Part shown: in pieces, positions 34,673 through 46,304 of the stretch
Numbering within the stretch: position 1 is the first letter of the stretch
Layout: each line of letters opens with the position of its first letter
Assembly: GCA_028641055.1 (NCBI GenBank)
Contig: JAPCYS010002934.1
Location: 105,533-169,532 of the forward strand
Direction of reading: 5' to 3'
Length of the DNA stretch: 64,000 nucleotides
From: Alopecurus myosuroides
Taxonomy: Eukaryota; Streptophyta; Magnoliopsida; Poales; Poaceae
Made by a program: the position numbers and the translations under genes
Notes under the pieces: generated by a model
What the model was told of the DNA's origin: nothing
The model's database searches: none
Seen by the model: the letters and a program-made list of their open reading frames with translations, nothing else

Positions 34673-34680
34673 TATAAATA
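34673..34680 (+). promoter_or_regulatory. TATA box of the antisense gene in element B
   Basis: TATAAATA lies within GCGCCTATAAATACAGGG. A start about 30 bases downstream would leave out the ATG at 34690 and use the ATG at 34999 after a leader intron (34888-34984, GTAAGAT...CTCAG). Confidence 0.65.
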
Positions 34681-36903
34681 CAGGGCTCCGTGGAAAAACC
34701 TAATCACAAACGCCACCCGCACTCCACTTCATCTTCAACCTCCAGGCGCCCCATTGGAGCTCAAGGCCCAAGCTCGAAGCTCGGACGTCGTCCTTCACGT
34801 GCACGCCGCCTTTCCCACGAGAACCGGCCCGCCGCACCGCACCGCCGCGCCGCGCTCAACGAGCTCCACTTCCGCCGCCGGTTCCTGGTAAGATCCTCTA
34901 GATCTAAGTTTCCATTTCTAGATCTTGAACTTGTGTTCTTCGCATTCATATTTTTCTTACTTTATTTCTTCTTTTCGTTCTCAGCTAGATCTTTGTCCAT
35001 GGCTCCCAAGACCGCTCCCAAGTCTAAAGGCAAGGCCACGGCTTTGAAGCAAAAGCCGAGTCAAACCATCTCGTCCAACTGGGCGAAGTCGACTGTCACG
35101 CTCGAGAAATTAGAAGAGCTGCCCGAGTCTGGGGTCCTCCCTCCTCAACCGGAGATCTCATGGAGGGCTCCCGAAGAGGAGAGTCGGCCTGCACCTAGAG
35201 AAGGTGAAGTTGTTGTCTTTCTTGAGCATGTGACCCGGGGTTTCCGCCCACCGGGTCACCCTTTCTTTCATGAGATTATTCACCACTACAAACTCCGGGT
35301 TTTCGACATAGGCCCGAATTCGATTCTCAACATTTTCCATTTCATCGTTCTTTGCGAATCTTACCTCTGCATCGCCCCCAACCTCGCACTTTTCCTCAAA
35401 CTTTTCCAGTGCAAACCTTGCCACGAAAACACGGATGGACCCATCCTTGTCTGTGGAGGCGTGGCCATCCAGAGACGCAAGAAATCTTTGATGCCGACTC
35501 TCAATCTTCACTCCCACGTGAAGCACTGGCAAAAAACTTTCTTTTATTGCAAAGACACTTCCACACCCGACGAAAAGCCTCTCCCGGCTTTTTCTGTTGA
35601 AACCCTTTCTCTCTCCGACAATTGAAGCGCCTTCGCTCCAGAGGACGATAGACAGGCCATCCAACCCCTCCTTCATAAACTATCCGTCCTAGCGGCCCAC
35701 GGTCTTTGTGGGTTGAATTTGATTAAGACCTGGATCAGCTGTAGGATCCAGCCCAATAGTATTCGCAAGAAACTTCTTTGCGAATACTCGGGCCACTTGA
35801 CCGACTCTCTCCGATACTCGGAGAAGTCATATCCGGCTGCTAATGTCAACAAATCCATGAACAACTTTCTTGCTGAAAAGGTGGAGGTTATCAAGAGCAT
35901 TTCTGGGCTCTCCCCCTTCACCCGCTCAAACCCGGCTCCACCAGTAAGGACCGACTAATCTCCTCTGTACCGGTTAATTTTTCAAACACGCATATACTAA
36001 CTTTTATCTTTGCTGTTCTTTACTCAGGAATCTGATGACTGGTGGAAGATTGTAACCCCTCCTCCCTCTGAAAACTCGGAAGATGAAGAGCCGAGTGACA
36101 GCGAAGAAGGTGATTCCGAGTTACTGAACAAATACTTTGTCGGCTTACTAGATCAAGATTCTCCTACCACCTTTATTCCTGACAATACGCCACGATCACT
36201 AGCACCGGCATAAAAGGCCGACTCTGAATCTGAAGAGAGCGAACCCGAGCAACCTGAAGCCGGGTTAAGCAAGAAAAGGAAACCCAGGGGGTCACATTCA
36301 AGGTGCCATACTCCTCCATGACCACAGAGCCGTACTCATATGGTGGTATGTGCAAACTTAATGAATATCTAATCACTGTATCATCTCAGAAGGCCGCATC
36401 TCCTCCACCCAAGCGACGGGCAACCCGGCCCTCACCGGGTTACAAAGGCCTCAACCCTGGACTTCCTCTTCAGTCGCCCTCTCGCCGAGCCGGTACTCCT
36501 TCATCTTATCGCAATTATATTGCTCGAAAATCTCCAACTCCGAGTCACCCCTTAGCCTGAAAACTCCGAGTCTCAATTTCCAATTCTCTATCAGTGTCTT
36601 CCGGGTCAAGCAACGATCTCCCGAGCGATTTCGTCGTGAACACCGGGTAAATTTCATAACTTTCTTGAGTATATCCCATATACTTTGTATGTTTCACCTT
36701 TATCAACCACTAACACATTGTTTTTCTTTCCTCGGAGCCAAGGTCACGCTCAGCGATCCGGTTGAAACCCCCGTTGATGACCCGATGGTGGAAGACCCGG
36801 AAAGCGTCGCTAATCCCCCGCCCGTTGAAGAGCAAGAGCCGGCTAACACGGCCAATCCAAGAACCGAGTCTCCTCCTCCCGCGCCCCAGCCGACTGATCC
36901 CGA

Positions 36904-38455
36904 CACTAGTACAGAAAGCCTTATCTGTGGCGCACCTAGGGGCCAGAGGGGTGCGCCACAGAATTCACGCCATAGAATTTTTTTCTGTGGCGCACCGTGG
37001 CCGTGCGCCACAGAAATGTCAATTCTGTTGCGCACCTCAGCCGTGCGCCACAAAAATTTGCAATTCTGTGGCGCACCAAGGGGGGTGCGCCACAGAAATT
37101 TTTTTTGAATTTCAAAAAAAAAAGCCGGCCAGATCTAGATCTAGATCTGGCGCACCAAGGAGCTCGTCGGATGTCGTTGTGACCGTGGGCTTAGGTGGCT
37201 TGGTCGGTGGTGGGTGGAGGATGGGGGTCACCGGAGTTGGTGGAGGAGGAGAAGGAGGAGCTCGCCGGAGGTGTGGTGGTGGAGGAGGAGGAGGAGGAGG
37301 AGGAGGAGAGGAGGAGGAGGAGGAGAGTGGGAGGAGAAGCTCGCCGGAGTTGGTGGAGGAGGAGGAGGAGCTTGCCGGAGTTGGTGGAGGAGGAGGAGGA
37401 GGAGGAGGAGCTCGCCGGAGGTGGTGGTGGAGGAGGAGGGGTGGTGGTGGTGGTGGTGGTGGTGGAGTAGGAGGAGGAGAGGTGGTGGTGGTGGAGAAGG
37501 AGGAGGAGGATGAGAGGTGGTGGTGGTAGAGGAGGAGGAGGAGGAGGAGGAGAGGTGGAGTAGTAGGTGGAGGAAAGAAGTGGAGAGGTAGAAGAGAGAA
37601 GGGGAGATGAGAAGTGGAGGGGAGAAGGGAAGAAGAGGAGGGGAGAAGGGTAGAAGAGGAGAATGGAAAGAAGAGGAAGAAGAGGAGGGGAGGAGGCAGG
37701 ATTCGAAAATCCTGCCCAACAATTCTGTGGCGCACCAAGTGAAGGGTGCGCCACAGATTTTTTTTTCCTTTTTTTTATTTTCTAGTCAAAAATCTTCAAA
37801 CGGCCATAACTTTTTTTCCTTTTGGAATTTGGCGATTCTAAAAAAAGCTCACAGGCCAGGTTGGGTTCCTTTTTCTCTCTAGTTTTTTTTGATATCTTGA
37901 TCATTTTTTCGACATCGTATGCAAAAGTTATGCCCATTTTACTTTTTTTAACGAACTTTTGCTCAGAAAGTCGAAATTCATATTTCAAAATTTGATAAAA
38001 AAGTAGACCTTAAACTCTCCGTCCATCTATAAGGGATTAATTTTTTGGTGCTTTTTAGACCGGCAACTCTTCCGTCAAAAACTAGAAAAGGCGTTCCCGG
38101 GGGAGGTGTGGAGAGAAGAAAAAAAATCTGTGGCTCCATGTGTGGCTGGTGCGCCACAGAAATGTTGGATTCTGTGGCGCACCAAAGCCCGTGCGCCATA
38201 GAATACCACATTTCTGTGGCGCACCAGAGCCCGTGCGCCATAGAATACCACATTTCTGTGGCGCACCAGATTACGTGCGCCACAGAAATGCTCGCCTGCA
38301 AATGTTCTGTGGCGCACCCTTCCCCCGTGCGCCACAGAATCCAACATTTCTGTGGCGCATATTTTGGCGTGCGCCACAGAATTAAATTTCTATGGCGCAC
38401 CACTCTCTGGTGCGCCACAGAAAGCCTTCCATAGAAAGGCAGTTTTCTACTAGTG
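36904..38455. mobile_element. Non-autonomous CACTA element
   Basis: The ends are CACTAGTACAGAAAGCC on the left and, reading in reverse from the right, CACTAGTAGAAAACTGCC. A 3-bp target duplication CGA flanks it (36901-36903 and 38456-38458), as expected for CACTA. Subterminal regions carry many inverted pairs of CTGTGGCGCAC and GTGCGCCACAG, the likely transposase-binding arrays. The centre is a purine-rich GGA tract (37199-37700) and an AT-rich part. No transposase frame is present. Confidence 0.9.
37199..37700 (+). repeat. GGA/GGT-rich low-complexity tract inside the CACTA element
   Basis: The tract is almost pure G/A/T on the plus strand, with GGAGGAGGAGG, GGTGGTGGTGG and a recurring CTCGCCGGAGTTGGTGG unit. 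Open frames on both strands (poly-Gly/Glu, poly-Pro/Ser) are compositional artefacts and are not called as genes. Confidence 0.85.
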
Positions 38456-38699
38456 CGAGGTTGAATACCTTGGGACACAAAGGGCGGCCGCTTCTCCAAA
38501 GACCGCCGCTGCTAGATTCGACGCGGGGAAACAGGAGGCAACCCCACCACCGGCTGACCGGGACGCCAACTCCTCCAGGCCGACTCTCAGTGACCCGGAG
38601 TTAGAGAAGCTGCTGAAGGAGTATCGCTCTTTGAAGGCGACCGAAGACGAGATTGTCGAGTCTTTGGCGGCAGAGCACCAGGTCTGTTCAACTGATGTT

Positions 38700-38880
38700 A
38701 TGTATATCCTTATCCTAGTCCCCAAGTGCCGAGTAAATTGTCCGCAGTCACTCGGTACTTACAAATATATAGTCTTTCTTTTTCAAACTTCAGAATACCC
38801 TAGTCCCCAAGTTCCGAGTAAACTGTCCACAGTCACTCGGTACTTGCGTATATATTTGAAACCCGCTAACCTTTTTTTCT
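38700..38880 (+). repeat. Tandem repeat in an intron of the element B antisense gene
   Basis: Two copies, beginning near 38715 and 38800, share CTAGTCCCCAAGT, CCGAGTAAA(T/C)TGTCC and AGTCACTCGGTACTT, then TATATA. CCGAGT and ACTCGG within each copy can pair. Confidence 0.7.
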
Positions 38881-39884
38881 GTGCATTGCCGACTGATATT
38901 GCTTTGCCGACTGATACTGCTTTGCCATTTTCAGGCTTATGTAGCTCGTACTGATGAAGTACTTGCTAAGACAAATGAACTCCTGCAAGCTGAGGTGAAA
39001 TTAACTCCATGAGGAACTGGAGGCCAATCTCAAGGACCTCTCCAAGCAATTCAAGAAGCAGAAGAAGAAACTCCATAACACTGAGGAGTTCATCAAGCAA
39101 CTCACAACTTCTATAACCAAGACCTATGACTCGGTCGTAAGTAAGGCACGCTATTTTCCGACTATTACTTTGTGTTAGTCGGATTTCCCTATTTTACGAG
39201 GTTTTGACCCGGATCACAATATCTTACTCCCCTTTTTGTATTACAGGTCCGAGTGAAGTTGCTGGCGAGCAGGACGACCTCCAAAAGCTCAGGATACTCA
39301 AGAATGTCATCCGGCAATTCGAGGCAGGGACCAAATTTACACTCGAAGCTGTGAAGTTGGCCGGTGACTATACTGGCGTAACAAGCATGCTTGAGGCATA
39401 CTCGACAGTCCCTGTCTGGATTGATGCCTGGAAACGCTCTGCTTGCCGGGTTGGCGTGATACGCGGCCTTGCTCTGGCTAAGGCCTATTACCCCAAGATT
39501 GAGCTGGCAAAGCTTGTTAACGGGTTTCCGGAGTTCAAGACTGATGTTACCAGATTCTCTGGCAAAGATGTCAAGGCCATCATCACCCAGATTCGGCACT
39601 CGGCTAGCCTGGTCGCCGAGAATCTTGACTTGAAAAAGCTTACTGCACCGTATAATGAGGAGGATAAGCCGGCTCACTTCGAGGCACCCAAGCCCTTTGA
39701 CATGGTATCTCGCTTCAAGGCGGAGCTTGCCAAGGTAAAGGCCGAGGCCGGTACTGCGCCAACTTCATCAACTCCGGTAGTTCCTCCTCCAGCTCGTGCT
39801 CCCTCCACGGATGAGTCGGACGTTGGCACGGAGAAAGCGCCAGAGGTGACCACTGAAGACCCGACTGCTGCTGCTACCGAATAA

Positions 39885-41080
39885 TGCTATTCCTTCTCGC
39901 CAGTAAACAATCATTCGGCCAATGGGCATTTGTAATATGCCTTTTAAACACTGCTTTTTAATAGTGCGTCTGTGCACTTTTTTATATTCTTTCTAAGGAT
40001 TGTAATACTTTAAACTTCTATGGTTTCGATGACCCCTCCGGTTGTCGTTTGGTATGCATACCTATTTTTTGCGCAACTTTATTGTTATATGCTTTGTGAG
40101 AAGGATGCCGAGTCTAGGTCTTAGGATTGTGAAAAAATTCTTAGAAGTCCCCAAGACCCGGACTCTAGGTCTAAGGATTCTTGACTTGAGAAATTTTGTT
40201 TTCACAAGTCCCCAAGACCCGGTCTTTTATTGACATGAAAGTGAAGCCTTAATCTGTGCATCATCACCCCTTACAAATTCCTGATATCTATGTACGTTTG
40301 TGAGCTTTGATTTTATGTGTAATATGTAATGAGTTTCCGGCTGTCGCCTTTGCTCTGCATAACTTATGGTTTAGATGACCCTTTTGACCCTTCTGAAGTT
40401 ATAAGCCGGTTTTCGCATGGATTTTCAATGTTGCTATAACTCTAAATAAAAACAGGTTCAGGCAAGTCCCAATGGGCATCATGACTGATTGGATTTATAG
40501 GTTAGCAAACACGCCATTTTGCTGCGAGTCACATCAAGCTTAAATCAAAAAAAAGGTCAAGAAAACGTCTGGCTCTATTGTCCGGGTTACGAGATTGCAA
40601 CTGCACTTATTGCAAGTAATCGGCCCTCATAACCTAATGGCATCGTGGCCGAGTCTGAGTATACAACTGTGTTATTCAAGCAATCAGCCCCCAAGACCTT
40701 CATATGTGTACTACGCAACAGTAGGCTTTCTGCTCTACCGGCTTACAGATAACTTGAACACTAAAAAAGGGAAAGATGCACAAATTTAGACCCACTAAAT
40801 CATACGCCTTACTATTGAGGAACATATTTGACTGAAATAACACACTAGTATATACAAAGCATGATCAGTTATAGAAAAATATGCAAGAACCTAACAAAAA
40901 TTAAGGAACATAATAACTATCATGATTTAACCATTTCTTTATTGATATGAAAAGGTTAGGTCAGCAGGCCGCCTCATTAAAAACCTTCCAGTCACCGTAG
41001 GTACCCTGGGTAGGAAAAGAGCACGTCTGAAACCTGATGCCTGTTACATCGTGTAGTACCATTTGCAAACTGAGTCTACA
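39885..41080. other. Spacer of element B between antisense gene and integrase
   Basis: No gene is seen. A short direct repeat occurs (AGTCCCCAAGACCCGG at about 40147 and 40206, with related copies near 40120 and 40688). The two convergent transcripts, plus-strand antisense gene and minus-strand pol, would end here. Confidence 0.5.
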
Positions 41081-42046
41081 CTAAGTGTAATAAGGGCGCA
41101 GCTGGGCCACGTTCCATGGTCGTTCACGCTCTTGCATGGAGGAGGTGGAATGAGCAGTGTCATTCACATAGTCCGACTCTTCCCTTGCATATACCAGGTA
41201 ATACGATCCATTGTGCAGATTCCGGCTTATAATGAACGGACCCTCCCATGGGGGTGATAGCTTGTGTTTTCCCTCTTTGGATTGCGCCAAACGCAGTACC
41301 AGGTCTCCTTCTTGAAAGACACGTGTCTTGACCCGGCGGATATGATATCGCCGTAAGTCCTGCTGATATTTTACAGACCGCTCCAAGGCTTGTTCCCTGT
41401 GCTCTTCTAACATGTCCACAGCGTCTTGCCGGGTCTTCTCGTTTTCTACCTCATCGTAAGGCGCCACTTGTGGCGAGTCATGGATGATATCGCTTGGGAG
41501 AACCGCCTCTGCACCATAAACCATAAAAAACGGGGTCTTCTGAGTAGACCTGTTAGGTGTAGTATTGATTCCCCAGACCACAGAGGGTAACTCCTCAACC
41601 CATGCTCCAGCAGCTCGGAGACACGGGACTCGTAATCGTGGTTTTAACCCACGAAGCAGCTCTTGGTTTGCTCTCTCCACCTGTCCATTGGCTTGTGGAT
41701 GGGCCACCGAGGCTACATCAAGTCGAATGTCATTGTTTCCACAGAACTTGTCCATCTCTCCTAAGGACATATTGGTTCCATTGTCTATGATTATGCTGTG
41801 GGGGTATCCAAAACGATATATGATCTTCTTCAAGAATTGCACTGCTGTGGATGCTTCACAGTTCGTAACTGGCATAACCTCAACCCACTTTGTGAACTTA
41901 TCGACGGCCACCAGTAAATGAGTCTTTTTGCACGGAGACATGTGGAAAGGGACTACCATATCCATACCCCAAACAGCGAAAGGCCAAGTCAATGGAATTG
42001 TCCGCAGCTCCATAGCCGGCACATGAGTTTGTCGAGCATACCTCTG
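41081..42046 (-). pseudogene. Integrase of element B
   Basis: The core frame 42022-41081 carries GMDMVVPF (first Asp; the usual Gly of DMVGPF is Val), IIDNGTNM (second Asp), NGQVERANQ (Glu), TPFFMVYGAEAVLP, and a C-terminal region with LSPPWEGPFIISR and PWNVAQLRPYY. The catalytic D,D,E is present. A stop codon at 42045-42047 replaces the third zinc-binding residue, where CDG-stop-QRY would be CDGCQRY. This one change separates integrase from RNase H. Otherwise the domain looks well kept. Confidence 0.8.
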
Positions 42047-43633
42047 TCATCCATCACATCTTGCCACCAAGCGTTCTGCGTCTGCTAAAGCTATAAGCCA
42101 AAAGAAGTCGTGCCGATATGTTTTGGCCACAAGGGATCTTGTGGAGGCATGGTGCCCACAATCACCTTCATGAATTTCTTTCAATATTTGTCGGCCTTCT
42201 TCTGGAGCTACGCAGCACAAAAAGACATTTGTAGCACTTCTCTTGTAAAGCTCACCGCCAATGATAGAGTAACCTTTTGCCCGTCTCTGGATTTGCCGGG
42301 CTATAACTTCCTGTTGTGGTAACTCGCCCCGTAATAGAAATGCCAGGAACGGCTCAGTCCACTCTGGAATAGCACGCACCGCGGCCACGAATTCCGAGTC
42401 TGGGTCCCGATGAGCTGTCTCTTCTTCTGACTCGGTTTTAACGGAAGGCTTCCACAGTTTATCCAAGAAAACATTAGGCAGGACCGGCTCTCGACGGGAG
42501 CCGAGTCTCGACAGTACGTCCGCAGGCTCGTTCTTACGCCGATCAATGTGCTCCACCTGATACTCTGAGAAAGACCTGACTACTTTGTCCACCTCTCTGC
42601 GGTATGCTGTCATCGTTGCGTCCTTCCTGTCCCACGTTCCTGAGACCTGCTGTACCACGAGATCCGAGTCTCCGTAGCACTTTATACGCTTAATGCTCAT
42701 CTCCTCTGCTACACGCAATCCATGCAACAAGGTCTCGTACTTGACTACGTTGTTAGAGCAATCGAAATGAATTTGCAAAATGTAACGTAACTTATCTCCT
42801 TTTGGCGATGTGAGCACAACGCCGGCTCCCGATCCTTCATACTGCTTGAAACCATCAAAATGCATAACCCAAGATTCTGAACTTGGCACTAACAAGGGCA
42901 CGCTTGTCTGAGTCCAATCGTTGACAAAATCAACCAACGCTTGAGACTTGATCGCAGATCGGGGCTCGTAATTGATGTGATAATCACCCATCTCGATGGC
43001 CCACTTGGCTACCCTACCTGTAGCATCTGAATTTCTTATGATATCTTCCATGGGTATGGAACTTACCACCGTAATGGGGTGTTCTTGAAAATACGGCTTC
43101 AATTTCCGACTGGCCATGAATACCCCAAACACTAGCTTCTGCCAATGCGGATACCGCTGCTTTGCTTCTGATAAGACCTCGCTCACGTAATAAACCGGCC
43201 GTTGCACCAGGTAATCCTTTCCATCCTCTTTACGCTCAACCACGACTACTGCACTAACTGATCGAAACCCGGCCGCAACATACAACAACATGGGCTCTTT
43301 GGGACCTGGTGCTGCCAAAACCGGTGCTTCAGATAGCTGCTTCTTCAGAGCTTCAAACGCCTCATCCGCCTCTTGATCCCATACGAATTTGTCTGTTTTC
43401 TTTAATAGTCGGTATAGGTGTATTGCTTTTTCTCTGAGCCGAGATATGAACCAGCTCTGTGCTGCTACGCATCCTGTAAGTTTCTGGACGTGTTTCAATT
43501 CCTCTAGCTTATTTAGGCTCTGAATAGCTTTGATCTTCTCCGGGTTAGCCTCGATCCCTCGCTCAGAAACGATGAAACCAAGCAGTTTCCCCGCAGGAAC
43601 TCCGAACACACATTTTGTTGGGTTGAGCTTCAT
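42047..43633 (-). pseudogene. RT C-terminus, dual RNase H and integrase zinc finger of element B
   Basis: The frame starts with the RT thumb ([20 protein letters not shown]). Next is the connection and first RNase H, where the catalytic Asp is lost ([17 protein letters not shown]). A second RNase H follows with its acidic residues present ([39 protein letters not shown]). Two RNase H domains in tandem are a known mark of the Tat lineage. The frame ends with the integrase finger histidines (DCGHHAS). RNase H removes RNA from the hybrid during reverse transcription. Confidence 0.8.
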
Positions 43634-43639
43634 TTGGTA

Positions 43640-44925
43640 TCTCCTCAGGTTCTTGAAGGTCTCTTTTAGGTCATCAATGAACGTTTATGCGTTCCTTGTT
43701 TTGATCACTACGTCATCGACATAAGCATGGACATTGCGCCCAATCTTATCCTCAAAGCACTTCTGAATGCATCGTTGGTATGTTGCGCCGGCATGGTTTT
43801 GTAACAAAAAGCTCCAAAGGGGGTTATGAACGACGTCTTCTCCCAATCCTCCTATTTGAACTTTATCTGATGATACCCGGAATAGGCATCCAGGAAGCAT
43901 AACAAGTCACTTCCCGCCACCATATCTATGATCTGGTCTATCCTTGGAAGGGCGAACGGATCTTTTGGACAATGCTTGTTGATACTCGTGTAATCTATGC
44001 ACATTCTCCACTCATTATTCTTTTTCAACACTAGAACCAGGTTAGCCAACCACTTGGGGTGGAAAACCTCCATGATAAAGCTAGCTGCTAAGAGCCGAGC
44101 TACCTCTGCTCCTATAGCTTTTCTTCTTTCTTCATTCATTTTGCTCAGGCCCTGCTTCACTGGACGGGACTTGGGGTCAACATGTAAGCTGTGCTCAGCG
44201 AGTTTAGTCGGGATACCCGGCACGTCGCTAGGCGTCCATGCAAAAACATCCTGATTCTCACGGATAAACTCAATGAGTGCGCCTTCCTCCTTGTTATCTA
44301 GGTTGGACCCTATGGCGAACTGCTTGGAAGGGTCGCCCTCAATGAAAGCCACCATCTTTGTATCTTGGGCTGCTTTAAACTTTGCTCTCTCATCATCGGT
44401 ATTTGGTTTTTTCAAAGCTGTTCGATCTTTCGGGTCTACCTGAGACCTGTAATACCTGAGTTCTTCCTTTGCACAGGCTTGTTCTGCGAGGGCCGCATCT
44501 CCCTCATCGCACTCTGCTGCCACAACCCTGTTCCCATGAATAGTGATGGTCCGTTTGGGGCCCGGGATTTTCAACTGTAGGTAAACGTAGCACGGTCTCG
44601 CCATGAACTTGGCGTAAGCCGGCCTTCCAAACAGTGCGTGATAAGGACTACGCAGTTTCACCACCTCGAATGTGAGCCACTCTACTCTGTAATTATCCTT
44701 GGATTCTCCAAAAGCAACCTCCGGTGATATCTTTCCTTCAGGGCAGGCCGAATGTCCTGGTACAATTCCGTGAAAAACCGTGGAGCTTTTCTGCAGCTGA
44801 GACTCCTTGAGCCCCATACGTAAAAAGGTCTCCCAATATAGGATATCGATACTACTCCCACCATCCATCAGAACCTTCTTTAACTCATAGCCATTGACAT
44901 GCGGCACTACTACCAAAGCTAGCAA
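43640..44925 (-). pseudogene. Protease and reverse transcriptase of element B
   Basis: The frame 44925-43852 contains the Tat-type protease motif LMDGGSSIDILY, then a linker and RT motifs: HPKWLANLVLVLKK, WRMCIDYTSINK and FLDAYSGYHQI (first catalytic Asp). A frameshift near 43850 moves RT into the next frame (43900-43685), which has the catalytic box AYVDDVV within GRNVHAYVDDVVIKTRN. Another stop and shift near 43690 leads into the 43633 frame. All RT landmarks survive, but the chain is broken twice. Confidence 0.8.
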
Positions 44926-45089
44926 ACCCGGATGTTCTATTGCTTCCGGGTGATTCGTTCTACTCCATGTTACTTCTTGATCTGACCATCTCAGGTATCT
45001 TGGAACACCCGAAGAAACCGAATTTACAACTCTTTTGAGTATCTTCCTTTCCCTCTTGGTGGTCCCAGTGGTGTGAACATGATACTGTC

Positions 45090-46298
45090 CTAGCTGCTTT
45101 GGGTTACTCTGAAAACCCCCTGCACCACCCTGGTTATTACCCGCGTTGCCAGCTCCTGCATTGCCTGCGGGAGGTGGGCCGTTGCCCTGGTTTCCACCCA
45201 GACCCGGCCCTCCTCCCCGGCCTGCACCTTGCAGCGCCTTCTATATTTCCACATTTTTCCACCTTTGTAAATCCACGCATTGCTCCAATGAATGGTTAGC
45301 CGGCCTGCCATTCCTATTATGGCGCGGGCAAGGAATCTTGAAGGCATCGATGTGGTTAGTCGCCGCGGTGTCCCTTGATAGTTGCTTCCTCCGTTGAAGT
45401 TTCCTCCGTTAAAGTTTACGTCCGCTCTGGGCCTTACAAACCCGGCCTCGGTATTGGTGACTAACTCAGAGCCCCCCTCATACGGACGTTTATGCTGGTT
45501 GTTTCCATTGCCACCATTGTTACCTCCATTGTTATTCGGTGCAGCCCCATTACCGGTTCTTCCATTGCTGCTCACATTAGTTTTTCCCTTCTTATCCTCA
45601 ATATCTTCTTCTGTGGTGTCGGTGGAGGCATGCTTGTTGCACGCGTCCATCAACTCCCCCATAGTAATTTCTGAAAGATGCCTACTGGATTTCACGCGTA
45701 CCAATTTTTGCACCAGGGGCGTATATCTGCATGTTTTCGCCATAGCTTGTATCGCATCCTTTGGCTGGATATCGGTGGAAGAGTGGACTATCTCCATGAC
45801 TCGGCGCACTCAGCTGCGTGCCGACTCTCCCTTTCTCTGCACCCACCGATCCAAGTCATCAATCGTATATAATTTCCTGCAAGTTCCATGAAAATGCTTG
45901 ACGAAAGCCGACTTAAGGTCACTCCACGAAATGATAGACCTCTCAGGCAGGTTATTGAACCATAGTTTAGCTGCTCCTTCAGACATCATGAGATACATAA
46001 ATTTGGCTTGGAGCTTTTCTGAAGCGTTGCGAATAGACATGGCCATCTCATAGCTGCTTAACCAGGTCTCAGGATCCATGGTTGGCTCATAGTTGACAAC
46101 TTTACCCGGCTCTTTGAACTTGTCTCGGTACGGCTCGGCCCTGATAGCATCTGACAAGCATTTGGGTCCGGCTAAGTTTGTCAACACCGGCCTTATTCTT
46201 GACACGTGTGAAACCTCGGCTGCTGCGGCGGGAAACACGCCAACTCTTGGACCTCGCAAATCAGACCTGGCCGCACGCCTTGCCCGAGAACTATCCAC
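45090..46298 (-). pseudogene. gag of element B
   Basis: Frame 46298-45810 carries the gag capsid domain (GPKCLSDAIRAEPYRDKFKE, DPETWLSSYEMAM, GAAKLWFNNLPERSI, FVKHFHG). A TGA near 45810 breaks it. Frame 45809-45090 then holds the C-terminal part with an Asn/Gly-rich linker. A putative zinc knuckle region near 45240-45320 is out of frame (Cys and His residues scattered between frames). Gag builds the particle. Confidence 0.75.
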
Positions 46299-46304
46299 AA
46301 TAGC

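Larger units (their letters stand above)
34999..39884 (+). pseudogene. Antisense intron-containing gene of element B (PF04195-like); split by a CACTA element
   Basis: From ATG 34999 (MAPKTAPKSKGK) the first exon encodes GEVVVFLEHVTRGFRPPGHP and FFHEIIHHYKLRVFDIGPNS, then FHFIVLCESYLCIAP, the same domain as in element A. An intron with a textbook branch point TACTAAC (35995-36001) spans 35944-36028. Acidic Ser/Pro-rich exons follow. The CACTA element interrupts at 36904. After it come coiled-coil exons (ELEKLLKEYRSLKATEDEI; KQFKKQKKKLHNTEEFIKQL) and the last exon (39246-39884) with VWIDAWKRSACRVGV and an acidic tail. Stops at 35623 and 36211, plus later ones, show decay. Function is unknown. 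It is antisense to gag-pol, so its introns survive replication of the genomic RNA. Confidence 0.7.

Noticed and set aside
37112..37754. Long poly-Pro/Ser and poly-Gly/Glu frames on both strands
   Set aside because: They come from the GGA-rich tract; codon content mirrors base composition and no domain is visible.
38150..38425. Regular repeats with short spacers that look like a CRISPR array
   Set aside because: The units are palindromes of variable spacing inside a CACTA element with matching ends and a 3-bp target duplication; the genome is a plant.
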